Assembly: GCA_024349245.1 (NCBI GenBank)
Contig: JALDNG010000466.1
Location: 124,001 to 188,000 of the forward strand
DNA length: 64,000 nt
Reading direction: 5' to 3'
Source of the DNA: Neodontobutis hainanensis
Taxonomy: Eukaryota > Chordata > Actinopteri > Gobiiformes > Odontobutidae
Part shown: positions 1 to 13,860 of the stretch, one piece after another
How the letters are laid out: the number at the start of each line of letters is the position of its first letter
Position numbering within the stretch: position 1 is the stretch's first letter
Position numbers and translations under genes: made by a program
Notes under the pieces: model-generated
The model's input: the letters and a program-made list of their open reading frames with translations, nothing else
What the model was told of the DNA's origin: nothing
Database searches by the model: none

Positions 1-2056
1 TTTCTCGTTTTTACACAATAAAATTGAAAGCCAAAATAATTTTAAATATATTTAACATAGTTTAGATCTTAGTTTTAAATAATGCTAGATTTTAGTCATT
101 TGAGAATTTTAAGAGAAAACTTTACTTATTCTAAGATTAAGATTTTTTAAACTAAAGAAAAAATCGTCAAGCTTTGATTATTAGTTCCAAAACTAAACAA
201 ATCCAGAAAATAAATTGAATTAGTGAGTCATCAAATCTTTGAAAATCTCGATTTTATTTTAACTGCAGAGAAACATTTGTTAAAATATAATTGTTTTATT
301 TTTTCGTAAAATTATTCTTTTTGATTTCAATTAATGTATATATGTTATTGGAAAAATTTTAAGTGTTTCAATCAGTCATCTGATATTTAATTTTCCACTC
401 TTAATACCTGTCATTAAAAATTCGACTTTAAAATCTTCTGGTTATGTTATTTTTAATTATAATGTGAAAATACCTAAACTTTTTAAACTTTACATCTAGT
501 GACAACATTTTGTAAATTTTAAATATAACTTCGATAGAATGAAAAATATGTAAATAATTTTAATTTTTTATGAAATAAATATTTTGAAATTTTAAAAAGT
601 GTAGTTGCTCAACCGTTCATTTTAAAAATTTAATTTCGGCATTAAGCGTTAAAATTCTCAAAAATATTAAACATGATTAAATGCCCATTTTAAATAAAGA
701 TATAGTTTTAACTTGAAGAAATCAAATATACCAGTTTGAAAACATCTTATCGATGGTTTTTATCAATATAAATAACAGAAGACTACTCAATTTTATTAAA
801 TATTCCAAAGTTGCACTCAATATCTGTATGAAAGGCATACTTTTTAGGAACATAAATGAGGGATTAATTGCGAGAACTTTCTGTACATTTTACTGATAAA
901 AGTGAATCGTTATTTATACAAAACCAAATATGTCAAAAGTATGAGTGGAATCTAGTTCATCATTAAAAAAATATCATTAACAGGATCTTTGCCGAAAATT
1001 CAGCAGTAGTATTTTCAATTGCTCGAAGTGGATGCATATTGTAAAAATTTTATGATGCTTTTAAATACTTTGGAAATTCTTTCAACTAAACACCAGTATA
1101 ACGTCTTTATATTAGAAATCCTACGGTTTAGAATCATGTGTTTGTTAATTGGACGATATTAATGTCCAAACAATGTAAGTTATTTTCACAACCATAAGAC
1201 GTTTTTAATTCGATATTTTATCAAATAACTTTAAAATTTATGAAATGGTGATTAAGCCACTCATTAAAACTTGAGTGTTTGATCATTTTTATAAATTTTC
1301 TGGATTCAAATAAAAATTTATTGTATTTACCGTTTGGTTCGACACAGGAAAACAATTTTCAATCGATATATTTTTTCTGAATGAATGCGTATAAATAATA
1401 TTTTTCATCACAATACACTGTTTCAAAACTTCTCTTTCAAGGGAATTTATGTTAAGATTATCACTAAAATATCAAAGTGAACTTTAGGAGTATAGAGCTT
1501 ATTTATTAGCTTATAAATTTTTGAGGATTATGAAAAAATGAAAAATTCCTTAAACCTACCTAAATTCATAAACTATAACAATAAATAAGACATTATATAG
1601 GATAATATTGATGTTTACAGCACTTATATTGCAATTTTACCCCTTAAATGCATCAGCAAAACAATCGTTGGTAATTAATTGGCACATAATCGAAATATCA
1701 TTTTTATTAAAATTATTCAACCAGATATTAATATTCTAACCAATAATGATGTTAAAAGTTGATGGTCATGTCAAATTAAAATAGGATCCAAAGTTAAGAA
1801 AACAACAAATATTAAAAATTTAAAATAAAAGCTGATGTTTTTCATAAATAATACAAAATAAATTTTTGGTTGACCAAATATCTTCAAGCCAGAATAAGAA
1901 CATACTTAAAGTAAATTTCAAAATAAATTTAAGTTGAAATTTATATTTTTCTGAAAATAAATATAAGCATGATTTGATTAATTTTTTGAATATTGAAACT
2001 GAATATCGAGTTTCTATTTCCAATCACTCTCTCGAGAAAATTTAGTGACGTAAAAT
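1..2056. other. A+T-rich stretch, no gene seen
   Basis: Very A+T-rich sequence. Short open frames occur on both strands but none has convincing composition, splice sites or a recognisable family. An open frame on the minus strand at 1,820-2,023 is rich in Phe, Leu and Lys, as chance frames in A+T-rich DNA usually are. Confidence 0.5.
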
Positions 2057-2353
2057 ATGAGGATGGCGAAAGAATAGTAAAAAAACTTTATAAATTTCTA
2101 AAATTTTAGTGTTATAATTAAGTAAAACAGATATAATTACAAATATAGCAAGTGTATTACTTGACCGAACAGACGCTCAGTCTCTGACGCTAAAGTTAGA
2201 AAGAAAATGTTTAGTTTCTGATTTAATATTATCAGAGAGATTTTTACGAATCAACAACTTTGGTTTTTACCTACCTGTCTTATCTGTATAAAATATTTAT
2301 TCTCATATAAATGAAAAAAATAGTCTTTAAATGAGGTTTGGTACAAACCTTGA
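2057..2353 (+). CDS. possible small three-exon gene, unknown function
   Basis: I do not recognise this protein. A model that keeps one frame has exon 1 at 2,057-2,076 (ATG, six codons), exon 2 at 2,123-2,285 and exon 3 at 2,324-2,353 ending in TGA. The two introns, of 46 and 38 nt, have GT-AG ends. The 70-residue product starts MRMAKEY, has charged and polar residues spread evenly (DRTDAQ, KLERK, LNEVWYKP) and no obvious membrane segment. Local G+C is above the surroundings. Exon 2 is open for about 55 codons, which chance alone can give here, and the introns are longer than the 21-26 nt class in the firm genes. An open frame at 2,785-2,880 that follows an AG acceptor could be a further exon. 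Confidence 0.28.
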
Positions 2354-5300
2354 CGAGCTTTTTTGAGATTATTGAATGATAAAGTCGAAATAGAAAAATT
2401 AGTTTTGATGAATCTTTCTTAAGCTAGATACGTCAATGTTAACAAAAAAATGAAAAAAAGTTATCATTTTTTATTTTATATAACTGAATATTTAAATTAT
2501 CTATTTTTATCATAGAATTCTCTAGTGAACTAATTTTCATTTCTTTTATCTATCAAGAAGAATAAAAATTCTAAATGAACCTGGAAACCAAGTGAATATT
2601 TTCACCTTGTTTCATATCTATGTTACAATCATAAATTATGAAAGAAGACTGTTCAATTCAAAATTAATCCTTTATAATCTATCGTAAAAGTAATACCTTG
2701 TCAAAAACTATATATTTGTAATATCCCTAAATTTAAGATTTGTGTGTGAAGAATTTTTTTGTCACGATAGTTGTAATTATTTAGTTCGACTACATTTTGC
2801 TTTACTCTGAGATGAGGACACTTTCAGACTACACCGGAAAAACTATCTTTAAAATGAATATAAAAGTATCATATAAATCAAAATAACTGCCAATCCTCAA
2901 GATTATAAACAATAATTTATAAAAATGTTGAATTTTAAATAAATTGATTGATTTGATTCTCATGAAATAGATCCAGCATTATGAACACCGTTTTTATCTT
3001 TGATATACCATATCCATCAATTATTGTTCACTTAAATTTCGGTGATAATCATATTTAAGATGTGATTTTTGAAATTTGTAAACTTTTCTTTGAAGAGAAT
3101 AAAATACAACAGTGATATTATTTTTAACAAATGAAGGACATTTTTGATTTTACGAATCTAAAAATTTTCGGCTCAAATTTTAGTTAATAAATAATTTATT
3201 TTACATTAGTTGAAGAAATTGAAGATGTTTTTGATTTTAGAAAATTGGCAGTTCATGAATTCATAAGATTAGAATATTTAAATTCTCTGTTCAGAATATT
3301 TTTACACTCAATGTATTTTTGGGTAATCCATAGTCATAAATATCCCTTGGTTGTACAATTTTAAGAAGCCAAAATATATTTCCCAAAAAAACGAATTAAA
3401 TTTAGGTTTTCTTAAATACAAACAGAAGCATAACTCAGAAGAATTTTTGATTATTCTGAAACTTTTCTGTCAAAAATGAATACCAACTCGGTGAGGAGAT
3501 AAATATGGAAAGTAAAATAAATTAAGGACGTGATGTATAAATGTTTAGGATGTTTAAGCTACGTACAAATTGAGTATGAGGTTGACTAACAATTAAAATG
3601 CTAATTTTATGACAATAAAGTATTTTAAGTATTATTTTTAACCTTAGAAACCTGAATATTTCAACTTTTATACCGTCAATTCAGATAAAAATTTGATGAC
3701 CTAGTTCACAAGTTATCCATTTTATAAAGATTGAATATAAAAGTTGATACTTGTTTCTCGCATGAAAGTTAATTCATTTGACAAATTTATGTTCTCTTTT
3801 ATGGGCTCTGCTTTTAAATTCTAAAAAGATAATAATTTTAACAGTGTTGTGTTGAATATAGAAACGTTTTATGAAAACGAAATCAGCAAAATGAAATATA
3901 GGAATTTAAATGTTTGAATAAGACACATTTTTTGGATATTTCTAACAAATATTGGATTAAGTTTCCCAAAGAATATTTATTTGTATTGTATACATATTAA
4001 AAACCAAATTATCACAATTATTTTTCAATAAAATGACGTTTCGTCAATTTTTTTAACATCATAAACTTAGACACAAAGCATAATTCGCTGAAAAAATCTT
4101 CGGTGATATTTTGAACGTGGTTATATATAAAACGACGATGCCTTTGGAAAATTTGATTTTAAGCACCACTTTCCATGTTAGTTTATTCTTCCTAACAAGA
4201 CAAAAAGTCGACAAATTAAAACATTTGAATCACTTCCATTGACTCAAATGAATTTAAAAGTTGATCATGAACTTCAAACAGATATTAGACGACGTACGTT
4301 CAATGGATTTATTTTGAAGAATCTTGCGGCTTTTTAAAATATTATCTCGAATAGTGTCATATAAAAAAATGTTACAAAATTCCTCGTAAAGCAAATAAAA
4401 TAATTAACAAAATCTGACAAAAAATCAAACGATTTTTTATGAAAAATAAATCCTTGAAACAACCAAATAAATCATATCTGAAATAAAAAAAACGAAAAGT
4501 TACATATTTTCAAAACTTTGACAAAATGTAATAAAATAGACAATTTAACTTCAAATGGCTCTTATAAAATGAACTCTTTTACTCATCAACATTTATTTAG
4601 CTGTTTTAAAAAATTGAATAAATATTTAGAGATAAACTAAAATGGTCTTTGATTTGTTTTCTTAACATATTAATTTCAAAGAATATAATCTTCGTACAAG
4701 TAATAATTTGAAAAATGGTTATCAAAGTATTTATGAGTAAAAATTTGTTGAAATATATTAGTTTTACTAAAATTTCATTTCCGATTAGAAGTTTTTGGAA
4801 AATTCACTTTTGATATAATTATTAAAAATTAATTTATCTTTTTGATAAAAAACAGATTTGGTCTTAACTGAGGATTTTAACATTTAAAATAGATTCCATA
4901 CTAAGCGGCCTTTTCCATTCGATACTTTCTAATATCTTTGAAGTTAGACCAGTTAAATCTCGGAGCTTGAGATCATTTTTCTTGTTTTTGTCTTACTTTC
5001 AAGGGAAATAAATTATTTTTGAACATATAAATTGGATTATTTGCTTCGAATTTTAAAACGATTATTTCAAATGAAAATAATATAAACCGGTTGACAAAGT
5101 TTAACCTGAAAGAAATTTGAATTTGAATGAGTTTTAAGATAGTCGCCATCCCTATATTTATGCATCCTCTGAAAAAATTTATAAATAAAAATCTTTTTAT
5201 TTTCTCGCTTCAAAAATAATTTCTTTTCATGCGTACTTCAAATATTTATCATTTATAATTGTTTAATACACATTTATTTCAAAAATGTTAAAATTGTTGT

Positions 5301-7549
5301 GTTTTACTTTTTCAACAAGTGATAAAATGCACTTAATGCATTTGATATTTGATCTCGAAAAAATTAACTCAACCAAATACCTTCCAAATTAGCGTCAAAA
5401 ACTCTTAAATTGTAAAAATTAAAAAAATCCATAAATGACACTTTAGATGATGTTTGATGTAGAAGAGCACAAACAAACAAAGTAAAAGAATTAAGGCCTA
5501 ATTTCGAATATTAAAATATATTGTTAAAATTTTTGAATCAAATCTAACATAATAAAAGTAGGTTGTTATGAATAAATGTTTATTTCACAACGGTTTAGGA
5601 GAAATTAGTGTCTTGAAATTAATAACCCCAATCTCGTGTTTTTCAAGAAATTAAGTATATCAAAAGTTAAATTAATTATTTTGAGAATGATTAAAATAAT
5701 TTATCCAATCTTAAAAAGAAAATTGAAAAATCTTTTCAGTATTATACCTTAAGATGGATAAACAAGAAGGAAAGCAAATTAATTAAAAAAAACTTTTTAA
5801 AAATCTAACCACGTCTATTCATGAAGTAAAAGGACACTTGCATGTCTAATTTCAGTAAAAAAATATCTCAAAACAGTTATTTTAAAAGATATGTAATGGA
5901 CGGAAAATATTTACCCTGAGTAAAAGTATAAGTAAAAATGAATTCATATTCTTATCGTCTATTACAAAAACAAAAGTTAGAACTTAATGATTTTTTAGAT
6001 TTTGCATTGTGTGTTTGATGACTTACATAATTTTATCAACAAAGGTATATCAAATTTTCATCGAAACGCGGCTTTTATATATTTTAAATTTTCACCATAC
6101 ATAAGAAAAAATAATCTAAAAAGTTTTTACTGTCACAATGGAACCACTTGTTAAATATGTCGAATGATATTTTAGATATTTAAGTCATTCTGCTAAAAAA
6201 TAAAGCTTTGAAGACGATTTAAACATCGAAGCACAAAAATAAACCATTTTATTGCATCATTGAAGAACAGATTGTGTAAATATATCTTTTTCAATATTAC
6301 AACAATAATTACTTCATTTTTTAGATTTTCTTATAAATTTTTCGTATAATTGAACTTAAAAGAGAGAATATAATTTTATCTAAATAGCACAAATTATGAG
6401 TGTAATATTCATCGAGTATTTATAGAGGTTCCTTTTAATTAAATAAACGTATTTTTATGTTTCATGAATCCTGAAAATGACACGTTTGATACGATTGACT
6501 GAAATTTTATTTCAAAAAAATATAAATAATGAAATCTATAAAATCAGTTTGTAATATGGGTTCTTTCTAAGGTGCGAACGAACAATAAGCACTCTAAGCA
6601 CGTTTGTAAAAATCTATAAATTTAAAAACAATGTTTAAAGTAGCTTGAATATTTGAAAAGAATGCTTTTACCTGTTTTCATATTTGCATTGGTAAACCTC
6701 ATATTTTAAAGTAAATTATAATAGATTGAGCTCATTTTTTTTGAAATAATTAATTCCAGAAACCTCATAGAATTGGTTGAATATCTTCAGACATTTTTCT
6801 TGTAAGAAATATAAGCTTATATGAAGAAAATAATCGTCACTGTAAAAATATATGTTATTTTTAAATTGAAATTTTCAAATTTTCCACATAAACAAGAAAA
6901 AAATTTTTGTCATACATTATGGTCAACATTCATTGTCGAGTATGGTATTTTCAATGTTAAATAGATTTTTCATCTGTCGAAAATTCTCTAAAAATACATA
7001 TGGGGATAAAGCCATCTAAAATTCAGCATTAACTATTTATTTATATGAAATAAAATGACAAAAATATTTACTTTAACAAAAAATAAGAAGGTAGCCCAAA
7101 GACAATTTAAAAGAGGAATGTTTGAATTGTGTCATTTAATTTGATAACAAAGGTTCAAAATAAGGTACAGGGCTTTGTCTATTAAGGGAATGTAATTACA
7201 CGTTTTAAATCTTTCCCATTTTATAAAGTTATGTATGAAAACCAATGGAATTAGTTTTGCAGATTTTTTTCAATGCCTTACTCATCGTGGATTTTATGAC
7301 GATAAACATAAATTGACCGTTTATTCGTTAATATTTATTTATATCCTGGGTTTATATAAATTAAATAAAAATAATTTCAACGATAATTTTGTTTTGTTAT
7401 GGATATTTTTAATGTTAGTGAAATTTATTATCAAATTAGCTGCACTATGTATTTGCAATGTCAAGAGTGTAATAGTTTTTCAATTCTATTTTACAAATAC
7501 GCTTTATGGAATTTCATTTTGAGACACATGGCTGTTGAATAAAACTTAC
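2354..7549. other. long A+T-rich stretch, no convincing gene
   Basis: Mostly poly-A and poly-T runs. A 95-codon frame on the plus strand at 7,235-7,522 starts with a true ATG and has several hydrophobic runs, but about this many frames of that length are expected by chance, and I see no family signature. Nothing else stands out. Confidence 0.45.
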
Positions 7550-7645
7550 TCTGATGTGAATTAAAGCTACTATTCTGTCAGAAAATTTAAGCTCTCCTCC
7601 ATAAACCTGAATAATACAGAAGCAGGTTGAACCAGAAAATTGTGT
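7550..7645 (-). CDS. probable internal exon of an unidentified gene
   Basis: This 96-nt block on the minus strand is open in a single frame (32 codons). It is bounded by a strong acceptor (pyrimidine tract ending TATTTTCAG, just above 7,645) and a consensus donor (CAGA followed by GTAAGT at 7,549-7,544). The peptide begins TQFSGSTCFC and ends RIVALIHIR. If an 18-nt intron (7,549-7,532) is removed, the frame ends a few codons later with PCVSK and a stop. About 70 nt upstream, a 22-nt segment (7,736-7,715) begins GTGAGT and ends CTTGCAG. That has the size and ends of this genome's typical intron, and an open Cys-rich frame precedes it. I could not join these pieces into one uninterrupted frame, and I do not recognise the product. 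Confidence 0.35.
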
Positions 7646-8492
7646 CTGAAAATAGATAAATAAACGTATTAATGCTCAAACAATCTTTTTACCATTTTAA
7701 TGAGACAGAATTAACTGCAAGCGTACAAAAACTCACTTCAATAATAAATATCATTGGGGGTTCGTTTAAGATTCCAGAACGGTTGACGCAAGCACATAAA
7801 GCACACTTCAACTCTTAAGTTCAAACGAAAGATATAACAGTTAACCATTCAGTGAGATGTTTGAAGAAAATAAAGGTTATATAATGCCTAGACATATCTA
7901 AACCTTATTTTTTGGAGTGAGTCTGAAAGGAAGTAATATGGTTTATAAAATTAAATCTGGAAATTCAGGTTAATCATTTATGATTAAAAATCATCTGACC
8001 CATAATTCATACATTTTTTCATAAAGTTTGAAAAGATGAACTCAAAAAATAAATGAATATTAATTATCACGTAAAGGCTTCCTCGTCGAATTAAAATTAA
8101 GCTGTGATGTTACCTACTCAGTAAAAATTTACAAATTTCAAACATAGGTCCGATAATTTAATTCATGAAATGGTATTTATTAGAATGTCTAACCTATAGA
8201 GACTAAATAAGGGATTCGATCTTCATGGTTCTTCTCCCTCAATTCCTGTCAAAATAATAAGTCATGTAAAAGAATTACAACGATGTAATTGGTCTAATTT
8301 CCTGACAAAAGGAGATTGAATCAATATTACTGGTAAAAACTATTATTTTAATAAGAGATTGATGCTTTTCCCACATTTTTATGATTCTTGGAAATTTTTC
8401 AATATGAGCATAAGATTTTTATAAATAACAAACCATTCAATGTTTACAGAATTAAAGTTGTACCGACTTGCAAAGAAAAGGTATGAGTTTTA

Positions 8493-8600
8493 ATGAATAA
8501 AAACCTCAAACACATTTATAAGATTGAACTTTCTTTGAAGGTGCCTATTGGAATCAGCCAGCCTAAGGGCAAAGTTGTGCTGGAGCAAATATTCTTTTAA
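8493..8600 (+). CDS. possible short exon or small gene, unknown
   Basis: A 35-codon frame with its own ATG and an in-frame stop just upstream. The product starts MNKNLKHIYKIEL and contains a Gly/Pro/Lys-rich middle (ISQPKGK). G+C is clearly raised over 8,520-8,590 compared with the flanks. A GT-AG segment of 27 nt inside it could be removed without changing the frame. It lies 340 nt upstream of another island on the same strand and could belong to the same gene, but I could not connect them. The opposite strand is also open for about 35 codons, so the strand is uncertain. Confidence 0.22.
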   Translation: MNKNLKHIYKIELSLKVPIGISQPKGKVVLEQIFF

Positions 8601-8943
8601 AATTCTTTTTAAAAAGTTCACTTGAACTTTATGATGCAAATCTCTCAAAAAATTGAAATTTTGTTCTCATGGTAAATTCTAAATCAGAAACAGTACTTCA
8701 TCATTTATCAATTTAGTTAAGCTCAATAGTATAAATATAATCAAATGAAAATATATTTTATTGACAATTTATGGATGAGATATGTAATAGAAAACTGAAT
8801 GCGTAATATTTTTATCTTAACTTAGATAATATAATTATTTCAAGATATATTTTAATTTTAGCGACGAGTTCAATTGTATTCTCAACAATGGACTCGTTCT
8901 TCCTTTTTTAATGGTTAAACTTATAAATTTATATATAAAGTAA

Positions 8944-9293
8944 AATTTCTCCCCCTCGATAAAATTCGGACAACAGAAGTTATCACCACTCGGAGAAGGA
9001 AATCACAAAATCTATCCTTTGAAAATCTTCTTCCAACAGAACCATGTTAAGACAAAGAAAATTGATCATATAAAGTTGGGTTTACAATGGTCCTTATTGT
9101 CAGAATCAAAAATAAAGAATACATACATAATATAGAGCATGCTCAAAAATCTTTAGGAGAGGAGAAATTCTTTCAAAATGTAGATTATAACCAAGAAAAC
9201 AAAACATGACTAGTTACAATAGAGGGATCAATATTAAGCTATACTTTTAACTTTGAAAATGTTAATAAGCTTTTGAATATCTATAGAAAATAG
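8944..9293 (+). CDS. possible coding island, unknown product
   Basis: Two overlapping open frames lie here. One runs about 63 codons without an ATG (8,944-9,135). The other starts at an ATG at 9,087 and continues to a stop at 9,291-9,293, broken only by one in-frame TGA at 9,207. The second product starts MVLIVRIKNKEY and is rich in Glu, Gln, Asn and Lys, more like a soluble protein than chance A+T-rich translation. A 45-nt GT-AG segment (GTAGAT to ATAGAG) would remove the TGA and keep the frame. I recognise no family. It may be an exon pair, a broken gene, or chance. Confidence 0.27.
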
Positions 9294-12200
9294 AAATTGT
9301 CTAAATATCTCTTTCAAGACCTTTAAAACTATACTTCTAGGAGTGAATTTTAAATATAAAATTTTTATAACAAGGCAAAATTATTAGACACTCACAGTTA
9401 AAATATCTCTTATGAGTTTTGATAAAAAGTTACCTAGTATGCTAAAAGATTTCAAAGTAATTTATTTTTATAACTCTATTGCAGACTTTGGTCTTCTTTT
9501 GTGGCAAACATTATATGGATGGAAAAATTCAAAAAAATTAGTCACTAACGTGGAAAATTCACAATACTGAAAAGGTTAATATAAATTTCTCAGTTAAAGT
9601 AACCCAAACAAAGTGCTGATGAACAAGAGTATAATTTCATTTTAAAAATGATGCACAACCAAGTTAAAAAATCAGAGATGTATATCAAATTTAAACATCC
9701 TTCGATATCAAACAGTATTATCCTGTCAAAATTTCACAAGTAACTCATTTTAAATGATAATTTAAACAGAATTTCTCTTATAACCTATATAAAAAATTAA
9801 AAATGTTTTGAAAGATCCATCTAATATGTAAAAAGAATTTTATAGAATTAAGATGAGTAATGAGTCACAAATAACGAGCTGCGAGTAACGAGTGAAGTTT
9901 TTCAGATATTACAAAAATTAGCGGTTCGTGCAGATCTTATCCTGTTTAATGAATGCCAAACGTTCAGAATATTTATCTGAAATTTTATAATTTGACGAAT
10001 ATCTGGCCGAACAAGATTGGAGTTCAATTCAATAAAATTCTTGCAATACCTGATGATTCTTAAAGAATAAATTTACGTATATTTTAAATTTATGTGATAC
10101 ACAGGAAAAATATGAATCAAACCTAAATAGCAAGGTAAAGAAGAAACTTAAACGAATAATCTTTCAAAATCGATAAAAAGCATGTCTCTCTTAAAAAACA
10201 TATTGTAAGTAATTTAAAAACTCGGGTGTTTAATTTTGAGATATTCCTTCAAGAGTATTTAATGAAAATCTCCCTATAAAATTAAATAAAAATTCTAGTC
10301 ATAGCATGGACTAATATTCAAACCTGGTCTATTACTCATTTAAATAACAACAGAATTGAAGTCACTTCCCTTTCAGAAGAATTTTACAACTTCCTGAAAA
10401 TGTTAAATTTGAAAAGAATATGAATGACATTAATAGGTGTCATGTTCTTCATTCACGTTCCATATGGGACACTTAAACACGGAGAGAATCCGAGTTTTTG
10501 AATATATAAAAATTAGTTTTCAAATGGGAATCGAAATTTATTATCCACATTCTAGAAAAACCTCAAATACTCATAATATAAATAACATACTTTTGTTTCA
10601 TTAATGGATGAAAAGAGGCCTTTGAAATAATAAATGTTGAACTCTTTAACAAAGTTACTTAAGAACAATATTGTATATTTTTGAATGTTGTTTGTTCATC
10701 AATGGGAATTGAGAAATGGATGTGTTACCACTTTTATTTCTCTTGGTACGAGATACCTTAGAGGTAAAAAACGCAAAAGTAACCGTATAATCCATAATCA
10801 GGTGGGTTATTTGAACTGTTCTCTCAAAAACTCACGAAGTTAATTTTAAAGTTGATAAAAATCTACAAGCTTTTGATAATTTAAAGTGTCACACTGGCGC
10901 CTTACCTGAGCCCCAATTTATTAAAAACTCAAAATGTAAGATTTTTGAGAAATCATTCTTATAGTTGGCTAATTTTTCCCACATTTATCATATCTTTAGA
11001 TGTTTGCCTGGTTATTATGAGGGAAAGAAAGAGCAATTTCTCACAAAATGAAAAAAAATTTCTCAAATTTTATGAAGAATAATTTTTCAAAACGATTTAA
11101 AAGCACACCATGCATATTCAGGGTCAATTATTTTATGTTTTAACAGTTAAACTCAACCATTGTAATGAGTTAGATTTTCCAATTTTAAATAAAAATCACA
11201 TTGGTGAAATTCTTTTGTTTATTTTTTCCTAACTGAAACAGTAATTTAATTAAACTTACTAATATAAGGCAAAACGCGTTTTATAGAAAATAAAAGTTTT
11301 CATGTACATGTATGTCTTGACAATTAACGTCCTTTGAGGTTCATTACAAGCGTAAAATTGAAGTTTCAAAAAGTTCTTATATTAAGACATATTTTGTTAA
11401 TCTTAGAGTTTAAAATATTTCTTAACAATACGATAAAATAATCTGCTAATAATTTGTACATACTGCGAATGATTATAAAGTCAAGCGTGAAAATGTAAAT
11501 ACTATTATGTTTGATTCATATATATATGCTCGCTCAAGCTGATAAACACAAATAAATCAAACAAATGAATTTTAATATGAAAATTTTCTCTTTTTAAAAA
11601 CATTTTTATTCATTTATCTTTATAAAATTAATTACCATAATTAGGGCCAATTTATTGTTCATGTTTATTCCTTAGAATTTGTTAACTAGCCATGGGATAC
11701 TTTCAAAATATACTTATATATATTTAACTGTGAATTAAAACTTTGACAGATTATATATGATGGAGTTTTAACGAATTAAAAATGATAAACTTTCTGCATT
11801 TTGAATTTAAGTTTTGATAAAACGTGAATTGGAGTCAAATCATTGAACATAAATGTCAGTTGCATCTGTATACACTTATAGGGGAATATCACTTGTGGTA
11901 ATACTACTTATATGCATATATAAAAAACTATTTATTGAGTAAAATAATGTAAATTTTTGTGAATTATGAGGTTTGACATTTTGTCATCATTTAAGCGTTT
12001 CAAAAGCCACTCGCATGTCCAACAAAAATCAAATTGAAACAAAAAAATGAAAAGTATCTTAAATTATTCTGTTTAATCTGTGTTCCTCAATATACTCATA
12101 ATTTAGTATAAATTTTATCAAAAAACCACTCAAGATATAATAAGGGTATCAAAATTTAATTTAAAGAAATAATGTTTGCAAAAATTAATCTTTGATGATT

Positions 12201-13060
12201 TTTCATGTTCCTAGGTTTCAGTTTGAACTATTCGTTGTAAAAAATAAAATGAAAATGATATCTTAAAATTCTATTTTCCATTTTGTATGAATATCATGCT
12301 GTCGTTTTATACCCATTGATATACTTCTCATAACTCAAAAATGCTTTAAAGAACTTAAGATGAACTCTGCAGCTTTCATAAGGTAAGTAAATGGAAAATT
12401 TTTGAATTGTTGAGTAAATTATGAAGCTCATAAGCACATAAAATTACCTTATAAAACAATTTGAATAAGCTGACTCTTGATTTATTTTTTTACTCTTTTG
12501 ATTTTAAAACTCATCGTATTATAGTTTATTAAGTTGATGAGGTTTTTCGTGGCTTGAAGATATTAAAACATTTTGAGCTCCACAGTGACATATGCTTTTG
12601 TTACTACTTGCATACGATTTAATCTTGATCTTTTAAATCCTAAATATCTCAAAATATAAACTCTATCCCTAAAAAGGAAGCGTGACTGAAAAAATAGTCA
12701 GTTTCTATTAAGTTGTCAGGAACTATCTCATTTAATATTTTTAATGTTCTTTCTATGGGCCAATTCAAAAAATTAAAAAAAAATTTCTTGAAGAACCGAA
12801 AGTATCTCTTTCCCTCTTAATCAGATGTTATGAAATGCCGAGAACCTAATCGCCAATTTTAAAACATATTTTTAATAAAAATTGAGTCAATTCGACAACT
12901 TATAATTAATGATGAAGTAACTAAGATTGAATTCACTATACAAAAGATAACAAAATAGAGTCTTAAAATCATAAAAGTAACATTTTATATAAAAGTTTTA
13001 CTTTACTATTAAATTAATAATTCGATTTTTAGACCCTAGAGTAAAGAAGGTTGAATAAAA
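9294..13060. other. A+T-rich stretch, no convincing gene
   Basis: No family signature or good chain of exons was found. A minus-strand frame of about 48 codons near 10,640-10,790, starting MDYTVTFAFF, is the most protein-like piece, but its length is well within chance. Confidence 0.4.
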
Positions 13061-13860
13061 TCACGTGTTCGCGCAAAACATTATATCTATAAGGGATTGT
13101 AGAATTAAACATCCTTCAGAAAGATTTTTGATTTTTGAATCTTTAAAAATACCTTCAACGTTATTATTTTATATATTATCCGTTTTCAAGATAACTCAAT
13201 TTTTCCATAATTTTGAGGTATGCAGCGTTAAAAATGATGATCTAAAATCTCTCGAGCATGAGATTTATTGGGTTTAAATTGAATAACACGGTAAAAAATT
13301 TGCTTGTCTTGAAGGAACTTTCAATATATGAAAGTAAAAGCCCTGTTATAAAATTTCTCACAAGTATATTATTGACACGTCTTACATTTTCCTCAGATAT
13401 GAGATTTATATTTTCACCGATATATCTGACCTCGAAGATATCAGTGTATGAGTACATATCAAACATACAAAAGAAAAAAGTATTTCCCAAGCATTAAATT
13501 CATGATATAAATTAATCTATTCTGATATTTTCAGATTAAATAGCTTCAAAAAATATGTCTATTCATCACGTAGCTTGACTCTATGGAATGATTAAACATA
13601 TAAATGACTCACCACCTTTAGCGAAATTGTGATTTGAAGCTTATGACTGTTTACTCGATGGATGTGTAAAATTAACCAAGAAAACATCAAAATAAACATC
13701 TTAAGTTTACTTTTTGGGAAAGAGTTTAATTTGTTTTTAGAAGTACAGGAAAAGTATAATGATTCTAAAACAATTATGTCATTTTATTATTCAAGAAGTT
13801 ATCAAAATATATCCAAGTAACGAGATGTAAATGTTTGAATAACAACCGATACGTATATAG

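Noticed and set aside
7235..7522. 95-codon plus-strand frame with several hydrophobic runs
   Set aside because: Length expected a few times by chance at this A+T content; no family, splice or upstream signal.
13242..13497. Open frames of about 80 codons on both strands
   Set aside because: Could not decide the strand or join either to neighbours; at least one must be a shadow.
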